Below, piece by piece: positions 50,411 to 59,707 of a stretch of 64,000 bases of DNA (position 1 is the first letter of the stretch; every line of letters begins with the position of its first letter). Position numbers and translations under genes: made by a program. The stretch is from Oscillospiraceae bacterium. Lineage in GTDB: Bacteria > Bacillota_A > Clostridia > Oscillospirales > Oscillospiraceae. Under the pieces are notes generated by a model that did no database searches, was not told the origin of the DNA, and worked only from the letters and a program-made list of their open reading frames with translations. The stretch spans positions 8,640-72,639 of the forward strand of contig JAFTKA010000003.1 in assembly GCA_017456105.1 (NCBI GenBank). The letters run 5' to 3'.

Positions 50411-50478
50411 AATAAAATCCTCCTTTTATTTTGCTACTTCTACTATGCCATATTATGAAGAAAAATGCAAGCATATAA

Positions 50479-50506
50479 AAAAGGACCTGATGAAACAGGT
50501 CCTTTT
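50479..50506 (-). terminator. terminator of the Na+-decarboxylase operon
   Basis: Stem AAAAGGACCTG / CAGGTCCTTTT with TTTTTTATA following on the minus strand. It lies about 85 bases past the last decarboxylase stop, with an ACT-loop repeat between. Confidence 0.85.
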
Positions 50507-50511
50507 ATTAT

Positions 50512-50586
50512 GCAGGATCGACACCGAGCAAGAAAAGCAACGATTAGTTATGCACCTTGCACGTATTGTCCGCGGCTACTAGCCGC
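50512..50586. repeat. ACT-loop hairpin repeat, copy B
   Basis: Ungapped 75-bp match to 12881-12955. It ends with hairpin GCGGCT-ACT-AGCCGC. Here it sits in the 3' untranslated part of the decarboxylase operon, read in antisense. Confidence 0.75.
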
Positions 50587-50590
50587 CCGC

Positions 50591-51802
50591 TTAGCCGCCA
50601 AACACCGAGAGCAGGAAGCCTGCGGCGATGGCAGAGCCGATGACACCGGCCACATTGGGTCCCATGGCGTGCATCAGCAGGAAATTGGAGGGGTTGGCCT
50701 TCTGACCTTCTACGTTGGATACCCGGGCTGCCATGGGAACGGCAGAAACACCGGCAGAGCCGATAAGGGGATTGACCTTGCCCCGGGTAAGCCAGCACAT
50801 AACCTGGCCGGCCAGCAGACCACCGCAGGTGGACAGAATGAAGGCACACACACCCAGCACCACGATCTTCAGGGTCTCTGCGGTCAGGAAATTGGAGCCA
50901 ACCATGGTAGCACCCACTGCAGTACTTAGCAGAATGGTAACGATGTTCATCAGAGCATTCTGAACGGTGTCGGAAAGCCGGTCGGTAACGCCGGTCTCCT
51001 TAAACAGGTTGCCCAGCATCAGACAACCGATCAGAGGAGCGGTGTCCGGCAGCAGCAGGGCTACGAAAATGGTAACCACGATGGGGAAAATGATCTTCTC
51101 GGTCTTGGAGACCTTCCGGGTCTGCACCATCTTGATGGCTCTCTGCTTGGGAGTGGTCAGCAGCCGCATAAAGGGCGGCTGGATCATGGGGATCAGAGCC
51201 ATGTAGGAGTAGGCAGCCACCGCAATACCGCCCAGCAAATGGGGGGCAAGCTTGGTGGTCAGGAAGATGGCGGTAGGACCGTCAGCACCACCAATGATAC
51301 CGATGGAGGCAGCCTCCTGGCCGCTGAAGCCCAGAGCGATTGCACCGAAGAAGGCGGCAAACACGCCCAGCTGAGCCGCAGCACCCAACAGTAAGCTCTT
51401 GGGGTTACTAAGCAGAGGACCAAAGTCCGTCATAGCACCCACGCCCATAAAGATCAGGCAGGGGTAAAGACTGGTTTTCACACCGATGTAGAAGATGTCC
51501 ATCAGACCGCCGTGCCGCATAATTTCACCGTAGCTGTGATATGCGGGGTTGCTGGGATCCATAAAGGCGTCCCACAGTTCCTGATGGTACAGACCTGCCA
51601 TGGGCAGGTTGGTCAGCAAGCAACCAAAAGCGATGCCGCAAAGCAACAGCGGCTCGAATTTTTTTACAATTGCCAGGTACAAAAGCACACAGGCGATGGC
51701 GATCATCACAAGATTCTGCCAGCCGCCGTCGGCAAAGCCGGAGGTCAGGTGGGCAAAACCGGAGGCATTCCACAGTTTCAGAAGTGTTTGACCGATATTC
51801 AC
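50591..51802 (-). CDS. Na+-translocating decarboxylase beta subunit, paralogue 1
   Basis: A 403-residue polytopic protein of the OadB/GcdB/MmdB family, which releases CO2 from carboxybiotin while moving Na+ outward. Conserved ion-path motifs: GGADGPTAIF, AAYSYMALIPMIQPP and SAGVSAVPMAARV. Longer at its N-terminus than the paralogue at 52335. GTG start at 51802 overlaps the stop of the gamma-like gene upstream (GTGA). Last gene of the operon. Confidence 0.92.
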   Translation of the reverse strand: MNIGQTLLKLWNASGFAHLTSGFADGGWQNLVMIAIACVLLYLAIVKKFEPLLLCGIAFGCLLTNLPMAGLYHQELWDAFMDPSNPAYHSYGEIMRHGGLMDIFYIGVKTSLYPCLIFMGVGAMTDFGPLLSNPKSLLLGAAAQLGVFAAFFGAIALGFSGQEAASIGIIGGADGPTAIFLTTKLAPHLLGGIAVAAYSYMALIPMIQPPFMRLLTTPKQRAIKMVQTRKVSKTEKIIFPIVVTIFVALLLPDTAPLIGCLMLGNLFKETGVTDRLSDTVQNALMNIVTILLSTAVGATMVGSNFLTAETLKIVVLGVCAFILSTCGGLLAGQVMCWLTRGKVNPLIGSAGVSAVPMAARVSNVEGQKANPSNFLLMHAMGPNVAGVIGSAIAAGFLLSVFGG

Positions 51803-52128
51803 TGTTCTACCTCCTTAATGGAAATGAACCGCAGCTCGTTTAAGGGCTTTTGCAGTTTATCGGCCACAATGGCCATCAGCATAGCGGCAGTCTTGGGATC
51901 CACGTTGTACAGCTTCACGCCGCCGGCAGAGCCGGGAGCAGAAACGGGAACAGGAGTGGGGATCGCCGCAGGGGTTTCTGCCTTTTTGGGTTCCTTGGCA
52001 GCGGAAGAGAAGCTCTTACCGATGACAATAACCACGATCATCAACAGGATCAGGCCAAAGAAAACGACCCCGTAGCCAAGCAACGCGGTGATGGCCGCAT
52101 CGCCCATGGGCATAGATGTCAGCAGCAT
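51799..52128 (-). CDS. OadG-like gamma subunit, paralogue 1
   Basis: A 109-residue protein with one membrane helix (about 15-38), a Pro/Ala-rich linker, and a C-terminal domain [29 protein letters not shown] that is nearly the same as in the gamma-like protein at 53854. Gamma subunits hold the carboxyltransferase to the beta subunit. AAAGGAGG precedes the ATG. Confidence 0.85.
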   Translation of the reverse strand: MLLTSMPMGDAAITALLGYGVVFFGLILLMIVVIVIGKSFSSAAKEPKKAETPAAIPTPVPVSAPGSAGGVKLYNVDPKTAAMLMAIVADKLQKPLNELRFISIKEVEQ

Positions 52129-52190
52129 AATATCCCTCCTTTGGGTAGTATTCGAAGGACAGACCGCGAGATCTGACCCCCGGAGAATGC

Positions 52191-52331
52191 TTATTTTTTA
52201 TTGGAGAACAGCCAGTTGATCAGCATAGTGGTACCGATGATCAGACAGATCACCACAAAGATCACCAGCATACCAACGCCCATATTGGGCAGGCGGCTCA
52301 TAAAGCCCGCAGGGTTAAAGTAAAAATCCAT
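52191..52331 (-). CDS. 46-residue single-span membrane protein in the decarboxylase operon
   Basis: Too short for usual gene callers. It reads MDFYFNPAGFMSRLPNMGVG, then a hydrophobic helix (residues 19-43) ending NWLFSNKK. GGAGGT sits six bases before the ATG, and the upstream beta subunit stop is three bases away, so it is clearly meant to be translated. By position and shape it could be an extra small subunit, as the epsilon subunit of Veillonella methylmalonyl-CoA decarboxylase is; that link is inference. Confidence 0.75.
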   Translation of the reverse strand: MDFYFNPAGFMSRLPNMGVGMLVIFVVICLIIGTTMLINWLFSNKK

Positions 52332-52334
52332 AAT

Positions 52335-53441
52335 TTAACCTCCAAACATGCTCAGGATAATGCCGCCGGCGATCACAGAGGCGATCTGTCCGGAGACGTT
52401 AACACCGATGGAGTGCATCAGAAGGTGGTTCTGGGGATCTTCCGCAAGACCCATCTTATGTACGATACGGCCGGACATGGGGAAGGCAGAAATACCGGCA
52501 GCACCGATCATGGGGTTGATCTTCTTCTTGGAGAAGACATTGATCAGCTTGGCGAACAGAACACCGCCTGCGGTATCCACGATAAAGGCGATCAGACCCA
52601 GACCCATGATCAGCAGGGTGTCCAGCTTCAGGAACTTGTCGGCCACCATATTGAAGGCCACGGAAATGCCCAGGAAGATGGTAATCAGGTTAGCAAGCAC
52701 ATTTTGTGCGGTGTCGGAAAGACTGTTCAGCACGCCGCACTCACGGATCAGGTTGCCGAACATCAAGAAACCGATCAGAGCCGTTGCGTCCGGCACAATG
52801 GCGGAGGCAACCACGGTAATGATGATGGGGAACATGATTCGGGTGGTCTTAGAAACAGACTTCTGCTCATAGGGCATACGGATCATACGCTCTTTCTTGG
52901 TGGTCAGAAGCTTAATGACCGGGGGCTGGATCACCGGCACCAGAGCCATATAGGAATAGGCCGCAACGGTGATAGCACCCACATAGTTGGAGCCAAGGGT
53001 ATTGGCAACCGCGATGGAGGTAGGACCGTCAGCAGCACCGATAATGGCGATGGAGGCGGCGTCCTTTGCCTCGGGGAAGAAGATGCTGGCCATAGAAAGG
53101 GTAAAGAAGATACCAAACTGGGCAGCAGCACCGAAGAGCATCAGCTTGGGGTTCGTCAGCAGCGGGCCAAAGTCGATCATAGCACCGATGCCGATGAACA
53201 GAAGCAGGGGGAACAGCTCGTTGGCGATACCTGCGTTATACAGTTCCTGAATAGGGCCGATCAGTGCGGTAGAGCCGGGAATGTTTACCAAAATGGTACC
53301 CAGACCCATGGGCAGCAGCAACGACGGCTCCATTTCCTTCTTGATGGCAAGATAGACAAGCAGACAGCCCAGCAGGATCATCACGATATCCTGCCACTGG
53401 AACTTCAGCAGATTCTCATACAGAATTGCAAAATTGTCCAT
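52335..53441 (-). CDS. Na+-translocating decarboxylase beta subunit, paralogue 2
   Basis: A 368-residue polytopic OadB-family protein, the standard length. Motifs GAADGPTSIAV, AAYSYMALVPVIQPPV and AAGISAFPMSGRI match the sodium and carboxybiotin path. It follows the biotin carrier gene by 12 bases, the expected partner order, so this is likely the main beta subunit of the complex. GGAGG precedes the start. Confidence 0.93.
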   Translation of the reverse strand: MDNFAILYENLLKFQWQDIVMILLGCLLVYLAIKKEMEPSLLLPMGLGTILVNIPGSTALIGPIQELYNAGIANELFPLLLFIGIGAMIDFGPLLTNPKLMLFGAAAQFGIFFTLSMASIFFPEAKDAASIAIIGAADGPTSIAVANTLGSNYVGAITVAAYSYMALVPVIQPPVIKLLTTKKERMIRMPYEQKSVSKTTRIMFPIIITVVASAIVPDATALIGFLMFGNLIRECGVLNSLSDTAQNVLANLITIFLGISVAFNMVADKFLKLDTLLIMGLGLIAFIVDTAGGVLFAKLINVFSKKKINPMIGAAGISAFPMSGRIVHKMGLAEDPQNHLLMHSIGVNVSGQIASVIAGGIILSMFGG

Positions 53442-53453
53442 TTCGGCCTCCTA

Positions 53454-53852
53454 TCAGCCGATGACAACCAGAACATCGCCGGTGTTGACAGAAGCACCCT
53501 TGCTGGTTACCACCAGGGTAACAGTACCGGCCTTGGGAGACATGATCTCGTTTTCCATCTTCATAGCTTCCAGAACCACCAGCACCTGGCCGGCCTTAAC
53601 GGCCTGACCCTGGGAAACGTTCACCTTCAAAATAGTGCCGGGCATGGGAGCGTTGACAGGTTCACCGGCACCGGTAACTGCAGGAGCAGCAGCGGCAGGT
53701 GCTTCGGCGGGAGCGGCGGCCACGGGGGCAGCGGCAGCAGGTGCAGCAGGAGCGGCAGGGGCAACGGCCTCGTACTCGTCCAGCAGCATAGCCTTACCGG
53801 CCTCAACTTCAACCTCGTAAATCCGGTTGTTCAGCGTGATTTTATACTTCAT
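53454..53852 (-). CDS. biotin carboxyl carrier subunit
   Basis: A 132-residue protein: short N-terminal beta region, an Ala/Pro-rich flexible linker (about 30-65), and a C-terminal biotinyl domain with EAMKMENE, whose Lys carries biotin. It shuttles carboxyl groups from the carboxyltransferase to the beta subunit. Translationally close to the gamma-like gene upstream (one base apart). Confidence 0.94.
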   Translation of the reverse strand: MKYKITLNNRIYEVEVEAGKAMLLDEYEAVAPAAPAAPAAAAPVAAAPAEAPAAAAPAVTGAGEPVNAPMPGTILKVNVSQGQAVKAGQVLVVLEAMKMENEIMSPKAGTVTLVVTSKGASVNTGDVLVVIG

Positions 53853-53853
53853 A

Positions 53854-54159
53854 TTATTTAACCTCCTTAATAGAAACGAAACGCAGTTCGTTCAAGGGCT
53901 TTTGCAGCTTGTCAGCCACGATGGCCATCAGCATAGCGGCAGTCTTGGGGTCGGTATCGTAAAGCTTAATACCGCCGGCAGAGCCGGGTGCGGTTGCGGC
54001 GGGAACTTCAGGAACTTCCTCCACCACCACGGGAGCGGGCTTCCGGTTGGAAATGGCCTTGCGGATTACCGCAATGATCACAACCAGTGCCAGCAGACCA
54101 ACCAGGCTCAGGGTCAGAATGTTGTCCAAAGGGGTGGGTGCAGCGGCTAAGAAAAACAT
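53854..54159 (-). CDS. OadG-like gamma subunit, paralogue 2
   Basis: A 101-residue protein with one membrane helix (about 14-34) and the same C-terminal domain as the gamma-like protein at 51799 ([21 protein letters not shown]...RFVSIKEVK). It lies 12 bases after the carboxyltransferase gene. Confidence 0.85.
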   Translation of the reverse strand: MFFLAAAPTPLDNILTLSLVGLLALVVIIAVIRKAISNRKPAPVVVEEVPEVPAATAPGSAGGIKLYDTDPKTAAMLMAIVADKLQKPLNELRFVSIKEVK

Positions 54160-54171
54160 ACCGCAACCCCC

Positions 54172-55554
54172 TTAGGCTTCCACGATGGAGTAGGTGCAGA
54201 CGTTCTCTTCCTTAGCCTTCCGCTCCTCGAAGAACTTCTCGGCCAGATTGGGGAATGCGATGTAGCTCAGCACGTCCTCGTCGGACTTGGCAAGATCGCC
54301 CAGCTTTTTACGGGTGTCTTCCACAACGGGAGCCAGGGAGTCGGCATAGCGGCCTTCAACGGGCTTGTCCTCACCCAGGATCTGGGCACGGATCGTTTCA
54401 TCGATGGGAGCGGGGGTAGTGCCGTACTCGCCGCGGCAGTAAGCCTTGATCTCCTTGGAGACGGTCTTGTAACGCTCGCCGTCCAGCACGTTCCGGACAG
54501 CCTGTACACCAACCATCTGAGAGGTGGGAGTAACCAGAGGAGGATAGCCCATATCCTTACGGACCTTGGGAGTCTCAGCAAGAGCCTCGTCGAACTTATC
54601 CAGGGCATTCATCTGCTTCAGCTGGGAGAGCAGGTTGGAAAGCATACCGCCGGGCACCTGATAGGTCAGGCACTGGGTGTCGGTAGCCATGGACTTTGCC
54701 ATCATAGTGCCGTCGGCAATGAACTCATCACGGACGGTCTTGAAGTAGTCGGCCATCTTGGTGGTGCAGGCATCGTCCAGATCCACCTCGTAGCCCAGCT
54801 GACGCAGGGCGTAGGCCATGGTCTCGGTAGCGGGCTGGCTGGTGCCGCCGGAGAAGGGAGAAATGGCGGTGTCGATGATGTCAACGCCCGCTTCCACTGC
54901 CTTCAGGTAGGTCATGAAAGCAAGACCTGTGGTGGAGTGGGTGTGCAGGTCGATGGGCAGGTCCACGGCGTCCTTAATGGCGGAAACCATATCGTAGGCT
55001 TCCTGGGGACCCATGATACCGGCCATATCCTTAATGCAGATGGTGGAAGCACCCATTTCCTTCAGCTCCTTGACCATCTCCACGTACTTTGCGTGGGTGT
55101 GGACGGGAGAAGTGGTGTAGGAAATGGTACCGGAGGCGATAGCACCGGCATTTACGGTAGCTTCCATGGCCACCTTCATATTCTTTACGTCGTTGAGAGC
55201 ATCAAAGATGCGGATCACGTCCATGCCGTTCTCAACAGCCTTCTTCACGAACAGCTTGACGAAATCATCGGGGTAATGGGCATAGCCCAGCACGTTCTGA
55301 CCACGCAGCAGCATCTGCAGCTTGGTGTTGGGCATGGCTTTCCGGATCTTCCGCAGCCGCTCCCAGGGGTCTTCATTCAGATAACGCAGACATACGTCAA
55401 AGGTAGCACCGCCCCAGCACTCGGCGGCATAGTAGCCGGCCTTGTCGATGGTAGAGAGCATGGGCTCAAACTTCTCAAAGGGAAGACGGGTTGCGATCAA
55501 AGACTGATTGGCGTCCCGCAAAACAGTTTCCACAAACTGAACTTTTCTTGCCAT
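54172..55554 (-). CDS. oxaloacetate decarboxylase carboxyltransferase (alpha) subunit
   Basis: A 460-residue carboxyltransferase of the OadA/PycB type, without a fused biotin domain. Motifs: LRDANQSLIATRL at the start with the metal-binding Asp, CIKDMAGIMGP with the lysine that is carbamylated in this family, and LHTHSTTGLAF with metal-binding histidines. It moves CO2 from oxaloacetate to biotin, leaving pyruvate. The biotin carrier is encoded separately two genes on. AGGAGG precedes the ATG. A pyruvate carboxylase B role is possible but the beta subunits favour decarboxylase. Confidence 0.9.
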   Translation of the reverse strand: MARKVQFVETVLRDANQSLIATRLPFEKFEPMLSTIDKAGYYAAECWGGATFDVCLRYLNEDPWERLRKIRKAMPNTKLQMLLRGQNVLGYAHYPDDFVKLFVKKAVENGMDVIRIFDALNDVKNMKVAMEATVNAGAIASGTISYTTSPVHTHAKYVEMVKELKEMGASTICIKDMAGIMGPQEAYDMVSAIKDAVDLPIDLHTHSTTGLAFMTYLKAVEAGVDIIDTAISPFSGGTSQPATETMAYALRQLGYEVDLDDACTTKMADYFKTVRDEFIADGTMMAKSMATDTQCLTYQVPGGMLSNLLSQLKQMNALDKFDEALAETPKVRKDMGYPPLVTPTSQMVGVQAVRNVLDGERYKTVSKEIKAYCRGEYGTTPAPIDETIRAQILGEDKPVEGRYADSLAPVVEDTRKKLGDLAKSDEDVLSYIAFPNLAEKFFEERKAKEENVCTYSIVEA

Positions 55555-55593
55555 TTTGTTTTATTCCTCCGTTTTCATAATGTAAGTAAGAAC

Positions 55594-55619
55594 AACAGCC
55601 GGGGATTACCCCGGCTGTT
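55594..55619 (-). terminator. hairpin between pckA and the decarboxylase genes
   Basis: Stem AACAGCCGGGG / CCCCGGCTGTT with loop ATTA; the following T tract is broken (TTGTTCTTAC), so partial read-through into the decarboxylase operon is plausible. Confidence 0.7.
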
Positions 55620-55627
55620 CATGGTTT

Positions 55628-57232
55628 TTACTCAGCCTTGGGGCCTGCGGCGACCAGGGCCTTGCCCTCGTCATTGCCGGTGTACTTGGCAAAGTTCTTC
55701 ACGAACCGTGCTGCCAGATCCTTAGCCTTGGTGTCCCACTGAGAAGCGTCTGCGTAGGTGTCTCTGGGATCCAGGATACCGGAGTCTACGCCGGGAAGAG
55801 CGGTGGGAACTTCAAAATCGAAGTAGGGGATCTTCTTGGTGTCGGCCTTCAGGATAGAGCCGTCCAGAATGGCATCGATGATGCCGCGGGTGTCCTTAAT
55901 GGAGATACGCTTGCCGGTGCCGTTCCAGCCGGTGTTGACCAGGTAAGCCTTAGCACCGGACTTTTCCATCTTCTTGACCAGCTCCTCACCGTACTTGGTG
56001 GGGTGCAGCTCCAGGAAGGCTGCACCGAAGCAGGCGGAGAAGGTGGGAGTGGGCTCGGTAATGCCACGCTCAGTGCCGGCCAGCTTGGAAGTAAAGCCAC
56101 TGAGGAAGTAGTACTTGGTCTGCTCGGGAGTGAGAATGGAAACGGGGGGCAGAACGCCGAATGCGTCGGCAGACAGGAAGATGACGTTCTTGGCATCAGG
56201 ACCTGCGGACACGGGACGGACGATCTTCTCAATATGATTGATGGGGTAGGAAACACGGGTGTTCTCGGTAACAGAGCCGTCAGCAAAGTCGCACTTGCCG
56301 TTTTCATCTACGGTTACGTTCTCCAGCAGAGCGTTCCGCTTGATGGCGTTGTAGATGTCGGGCTCGGACTCGGGATCCAGGTTGATAACCTTGGCATAGC
56401 AGCCGCCCTCGAAGTTAAAGACGCCGTTGTCGTCCCAGCCATGCTCGTCGTCGCCGATCAGAAGACGCTTGGGGTCGGTGGACAGGGTGGTCTTGCCGGT
56501 GCCGCTAAGGCCAAAGAACAGAGCAGTGTTCTGACCGTTCATGTCGGTGTTGGCGGAGCAGTGCATGGAAGCCATACCGTTAAGGGGCAGGTAGTAGTTC
56601 ATCATGGAGAACATACCCTTCTTCATCTCACCGCCGTACCAGGTGTTCAGGATAACCTGCTCACGGCTGGTCAGGTTAAACAGAACTGCGGTCTCGGAGT
56701 TCAGACCCAGCTCCTTGTAGTTTTCCACCTTAGCCTTGGAGGCGTTGTAGATCACGAAGTTGGGCTCGAAGTTCTTCAGCTCCTCCTCGGTGGGGGTGAT
56801 GAACATGTTCTTAACGAAGTGAGCCTGCCATGCCACCTCCACGATGAAGCGGATCGCCATACGGGAGTCGGGGTTGGTGCCGCAGAACAGGTCCATGACG
56901 TACAGCTTCTTGTTAGACAGCTGCTTCAGAGCCAGCTCCTTACAAGTGTTCCAGGCCTCAATGGAGGCGGGCTTATTGTCGTTCTTGAACTCCTCGGAGG
57001 TCCACCACACGGTGTCCTTGGAGGTCTCGTCCATAACGATGAACTTATCTTTGGGGGAACGGCCGGTGTAGATACCGGTCATAACATTCACAGCACCCAG
57101 CTCGGTAAGCTGACCCTTGTCAAAGCCTTCCAGACTGGGGTCCATCTCAGCTTCGAACAGCTGCTCGTAAGTAGGGTTGTAGACAATCTCGGTAGTACCG
57201 GTAATGCCATACTTTTCCAGGTTAATGCTCAT
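55628..57232 (-). CDS. pckA: ATP-dependent phosphoenolpyruvate carboxykinase
   Basis: A 534-residue enzyme interconverting oxaloacetate plus ATP with PEP, CO2 and ADP. P-loop [11 protein letters not shown] near 245, kinase motif LIGDDEHGW near 265, and RTVSYP-like substrate loops are present. In gut fermenters it often runs toward oxaloacetate, feeding the adjacent decarboxylase. TAGGAGGA precedes the ATG. The upstream region contains repeats and a DnaA box cluster. Confidence 0.96.
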   Translation of the reverse strand: MSINLEKYGITGTTEIVYNPTYEQLFEAEMDPSLEGFDKGQLTELGAVNVMTGIYTGRSPKDKFIVMDETSKDTVWWTSEEFKNDNKPASIEAWNTCKELALKQLSNKKLYVMDLFCGTNPDSRMAIRFIVEVAWQAHFVKNMFITPTEEELKNFEPNFVIYNASKAKVENYKELGLNSETAVLFNLTSREQVILNTWYGGEMKKGMFSMMNYYLPLNGMASMHCSANTDMNGQNTALFFGLSGTGKTTLSTDPKRLLIGDDEHGWDDNGVFNFEGGCYAKVINLDPESEPDIYNAIKRNALLENVTVDENGKCDFADGSVTENTRVSYPINHIEKIVRPVSAGPDAKNVIFLSADAFGVLPPVSILTPEQTKYYFLSGFTSKLAGTERGITEPTPTFSACFGAAFLELHPTKYGEELVKKMEKSGAKAYLVNTGWNGTGKRISIKDTRGIIDAILDGSILKADTKKIPYFDFEVPTALPGVDSGILDPRDTYADASQWDTKAKDLAARFVKNFAKYTGNDEGKALVAAGPKAE

Positions 57233-57599
57233 ATTTGTGTCCTCCTATAAATGGAATGCGGCGATGCCGCTAATTTATATTCGCCGGCAGAAATCGTGAT
57301 AAAATCCAATCTCCACCACATACATTTTAACACATAATAAATAGAATGTCTATCCTTATTTTGGGAAAAATAAAAGTTTTTTAATGCAGGGCGATTGAAA
57401 GAGTACGTCATTGCGAGGAGCGAAGCGACGTGGCAATCCGCAACCCTGTCGCCAAAGGCGACGGAGAGGCCCTCTCAGCCACGGCTTTCGCCGTGCCGGC
57501 TCTCCCAGGGGGAGAGACAAGATGGCCTCACAGCAACAGAAAACCGGTTTACATAACGTAAAATTATGGCGAATTTTGGGGTATTTTTGGCAGGGGCAG
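57233..57599. other. pckA upstream region with repeat pieces
   Basis: No gene. It holds the pckA leader, a GTCATTGCGAGGAGCG-family repeat piece (57407-57447), and a second repeat, CCCTCTCAGCCACGG to CCCAGGGGGAGAG (57469-57516), that forms an imperfect inverted repeat. I could not fix the pckA promoter. Confidence 0.6.
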
Positions 57600-57629
57600 T
57601 TATCCACATTGTCCACAGGTTTGTCCACA
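57600..57629. promoter_or_regulatory. cluster of three DnaA boxes
   Basis: TTATCCACA (57600-57608, exact), TTGTCCACA (57609-57617) and TTGTCCACA (57621-57629), all in the same orientation within 30 bases, 16 kb from oriC. Confidence 0.8.
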
Positions 57630-57639
57630 GGAAAAGCCC

Positions 57640-57673
57640 AAAAAAGCAGGTCAGACCGTGGGGTCTGACCTGC
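57640..57673 (-). terminator. terminator of the two-component/HtrA/thioesterase operon
   Basis: Stem GCAGGTCAGACC / GGTCTGACCTGC followed on the minus strand by TTTTTT, about 65 bases after the thioesterase stop. Confidence 0.88.
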
Positions 57674-57739
57674 GAAGGGGAATTTTTTGCACAATTTTAC
57701 GTGGTAAAAAAACGGGCAGTTTGGTTTACAGAACAACCA

Positions 57740-58462
57740 TTAAAATTTTACGGAAACCGCGAAAACCCGCTCTTGTTTTTCGGGGTTTTCAGCTCTCGGG
57801 CGAAGGCCCTCAAACTGCAGCTTTTCCGGGTCGGTTTCGCCCCAAAACAGGGCCAGCTCCTGACCCTGCCGGGTCTCGCTCAGATAGCAGACGGAGATTT
57901 CCCGGGGCGTTTTTACCGCCCAGCATTCCGGCAGCAGCTCCCAGGCCCAGTCTAAGTACCGGGTGTTGTTCATATGCAGGTTTCCGTCCAGGTCCTCCCG
58001 GGATACCTGCCGGACACCGGCGAAGGGCAGATCCCTGGGCAGGATCGAGCCGGGAGCGTCCGGCTCACAGCCCTTCAGGACACCGGGAACGTCCACACCG
58101 CTTTTGCCGGGCAGCACCATGGCCCGGGTGGTCTTATCCATCAGCACCCAAAGGCTTATGACGGAAAAGAGTTCCTTTCCCTGATGGTCATAACAGAAGC
58201 AGACTCTGGGGAAGCAGGTGCGGGTGGTGGGCATGGGCCAAGTCTTTACGGTGATGGTCTCACCCTTTTCGGGCAGACGGGTGATCTGTACCCTATGACG
58301 GATCACCGCCCAAAAAAGGTTACCGGGGTTGCTTGCACCCAGCAAACCGCAGTGGGTACCGGCGGCCTCCTGAGCAAAGTACAGCAGAGCCCCGGGCCGT
58401 ACCCGGCCAGCTTTGTCCAGATAGGTTTCGTCAATTGTAAAATTCAGCTGAAAGGATTCCAT
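57740..58462 (-). CDS. acyl-ACP thioesterase
   Basis: A 240-residue double hot-dog thioesterase of the plant FatA/FatB type found in anaerobes; it frees fatty acids from acyl carrier protein. The catalytic segment EDLDGNLHMNNTRYLDW lies near 155-171 with the Asn and His of the family. Its ribosome site overlaps the htrA stop, so it is the fourth and last gene of the regulator-kinase-htrA-thioesterase operon. Confidence 0.88.
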   Translation of the reverse strand: MESFQLNFTIDETYLDKAGRVRPGALLYFAQEAAGTHCGLLGASNPGNLFWAVIRHRVQITRLPEKGETITVKTWPMPTTRTCFPRVCFCYDHQGKELFSVISLWVLMDKTTRAMVLPGKSGVDVPGVLKGCEPDAPGSILPRDLPFAGVRQVSREDLDGNLHMNNTRYLDWAWELLPECWAVKTPREISVCYLSETRQGQELALFWGETDPEKLQFEGLRPRAENPEKQERVFAVSVKF

Positions 58463-58469
58463 AATAACC

Positions 58470-59699
58470 TCAATTCAATTCATCTACCGTCAGAGTTGTC
58501 ATATACTGTTTTCCGGAGCGATAGAGAACCACCTGCAAAGCATCTCCCGGCCGGCAGTTATACAGGATACGGTCCAGGCCGTCGGTGTCGGTAATGCGGG
58601 TGCCGTTTACGGACAGAAGAATGTCGCCCGGTACAAGTCCCTGGTCGGCGGCGGCACTGTCCGGCTCTACGTCGGTAATATACACACCCTTGGGAAGGCC
58701 CGCATAGATCTGCTGGAATACGGAAACCGTTTCTCCGGTGATGCCAAGGGTGGGTCTGCCGGAAATATAGCCGGTGGTCAGCAGCTGCTCCACCACTTCC
58801 TTGACGGTGCTGCTGGGAATGGCAAAGCCCAGACCCTCCACACCGGAGGTACTCATATAATCACCGATCTTCAGGGTGTTGATGCCGATGACCTGCCCGT
58901 AGCAGTTCAGAAGCGGGCCGCCGGAGTTACCCTCGTTCAAAGCGGCGTTGGTCTGGATCAGGGTCATGGTGCGGCCGCCGGTGGAAATATCCCGGTTAAT
59001 GGCGGAAATGATGCCGTTGGTGAGAGATCCCCGCAGCTCAATGCCCAAAGGATCACCGATGGCAGCCACCGAATCGCCTACCCGCAGGGTGGCTGAATCG
59101 CCAAATTCTGCGGCGATCAGATCCGTGGCTTCCACCTTCAGCACTGCCAGGTCCGAAAGCTGATCCAAGCCCACCACCCGGGCAGAAAGGGTCCGGCCGT
59201 CGGTAAATAGGACATTGATCTGCCGGGCGTCCTCCACCACGTGGCAGTTGGTAACCAAAAATCCGTCCTGACTCAGCACGATGCCCGTGCCGGTGGACGT
59301 GCCGTTGCGGAAGGCACAGGAGATGGACACCACCGAAGCGATGTTCTTTTCATAGATCTCCTGCAGGGAAAGACCGCCCTCCTGGGGAATATTATCCACC
59401 GCCTGGGGAGCGGCGTTGATGGTCAGCGACCAATCGCCGCGGCTGATTGCGTCATTTTCCGTGTCGGGAAGATCCTCTCCGATGGTCTCATTTTCCTGCA
59501 GAAAGGACAGGCTGGTGCCGTCCTGATTCCGGGAACCCCAAAACAGCCGCAGGCCCGTAAACTTCACAGCACAGGCAATGCCGCCCAAAAAGATACCCAC
59601 CACAAGGATCAGGGCAAGAACGCCATACCGGCGTTTTTTGGGGGAAGTGCGGCCGGTCTGATAGGTCTCCGGCTCTTGATTGTTCAAAAACTCGTCCAT
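58470..59699 (-). CDS. HtrA/DegP-type membrane serine protease
   Basis: A 409-residue S1C protease anchored by one helix (about 25-46). Trypsin-like core: VTNCHVV (His), LSDLAVLKVE (Asp) and NEGNSGGPLLN (Ser), then a C-terminal PDZ domain (GVYITDVEPDSAAADQGL). It degrades misfolded envelope proteins. Start at 59699 follows GAGGTG; a GTG at 59711 overlaps that site. Co-encoded with the two-component system upstream, which suggests envelope-stress control like CssRS-HtrA in Bacillus. Confidence 0.93.
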   Translation of the reverse strand: MDEFLNNQEPETYQTGRTSPKKRRYGVLALILVVGIFLGGIACAVKFTGLRLFWGSRNQDGTSLSFLQENETIGEDLPDTENDAISRGDWSLTINAAPQAVDNIPQEGGLSLQEIYEKNIASVVSISCAFRNGTSTGTGIVLSQDGFLVTNCHVVEDARQINVLFTDGRTLSARVVGLDQLSDLAVLKVEATDLIAAEFGDSATLRVGDSVAAIGDPLGIELRGSLTNGIISAINRDISTGGRTMTLIQTNAALNEGNSGGPLLNCYGQVIGINTLKIGDYMSTSGVEGLGFAIPSSTVKEVVEQLLTTGYISGRPTLGITGETVSVFQQIYAGLPKGVYITDVEPDSAAADQGLVPGDILLSVNGTRITDTDGLDRILYNCRPGDALQVVLYRSGKQYMTTLTVDELN

Positions 59700-59707
59700 A
59701 GAGCACC

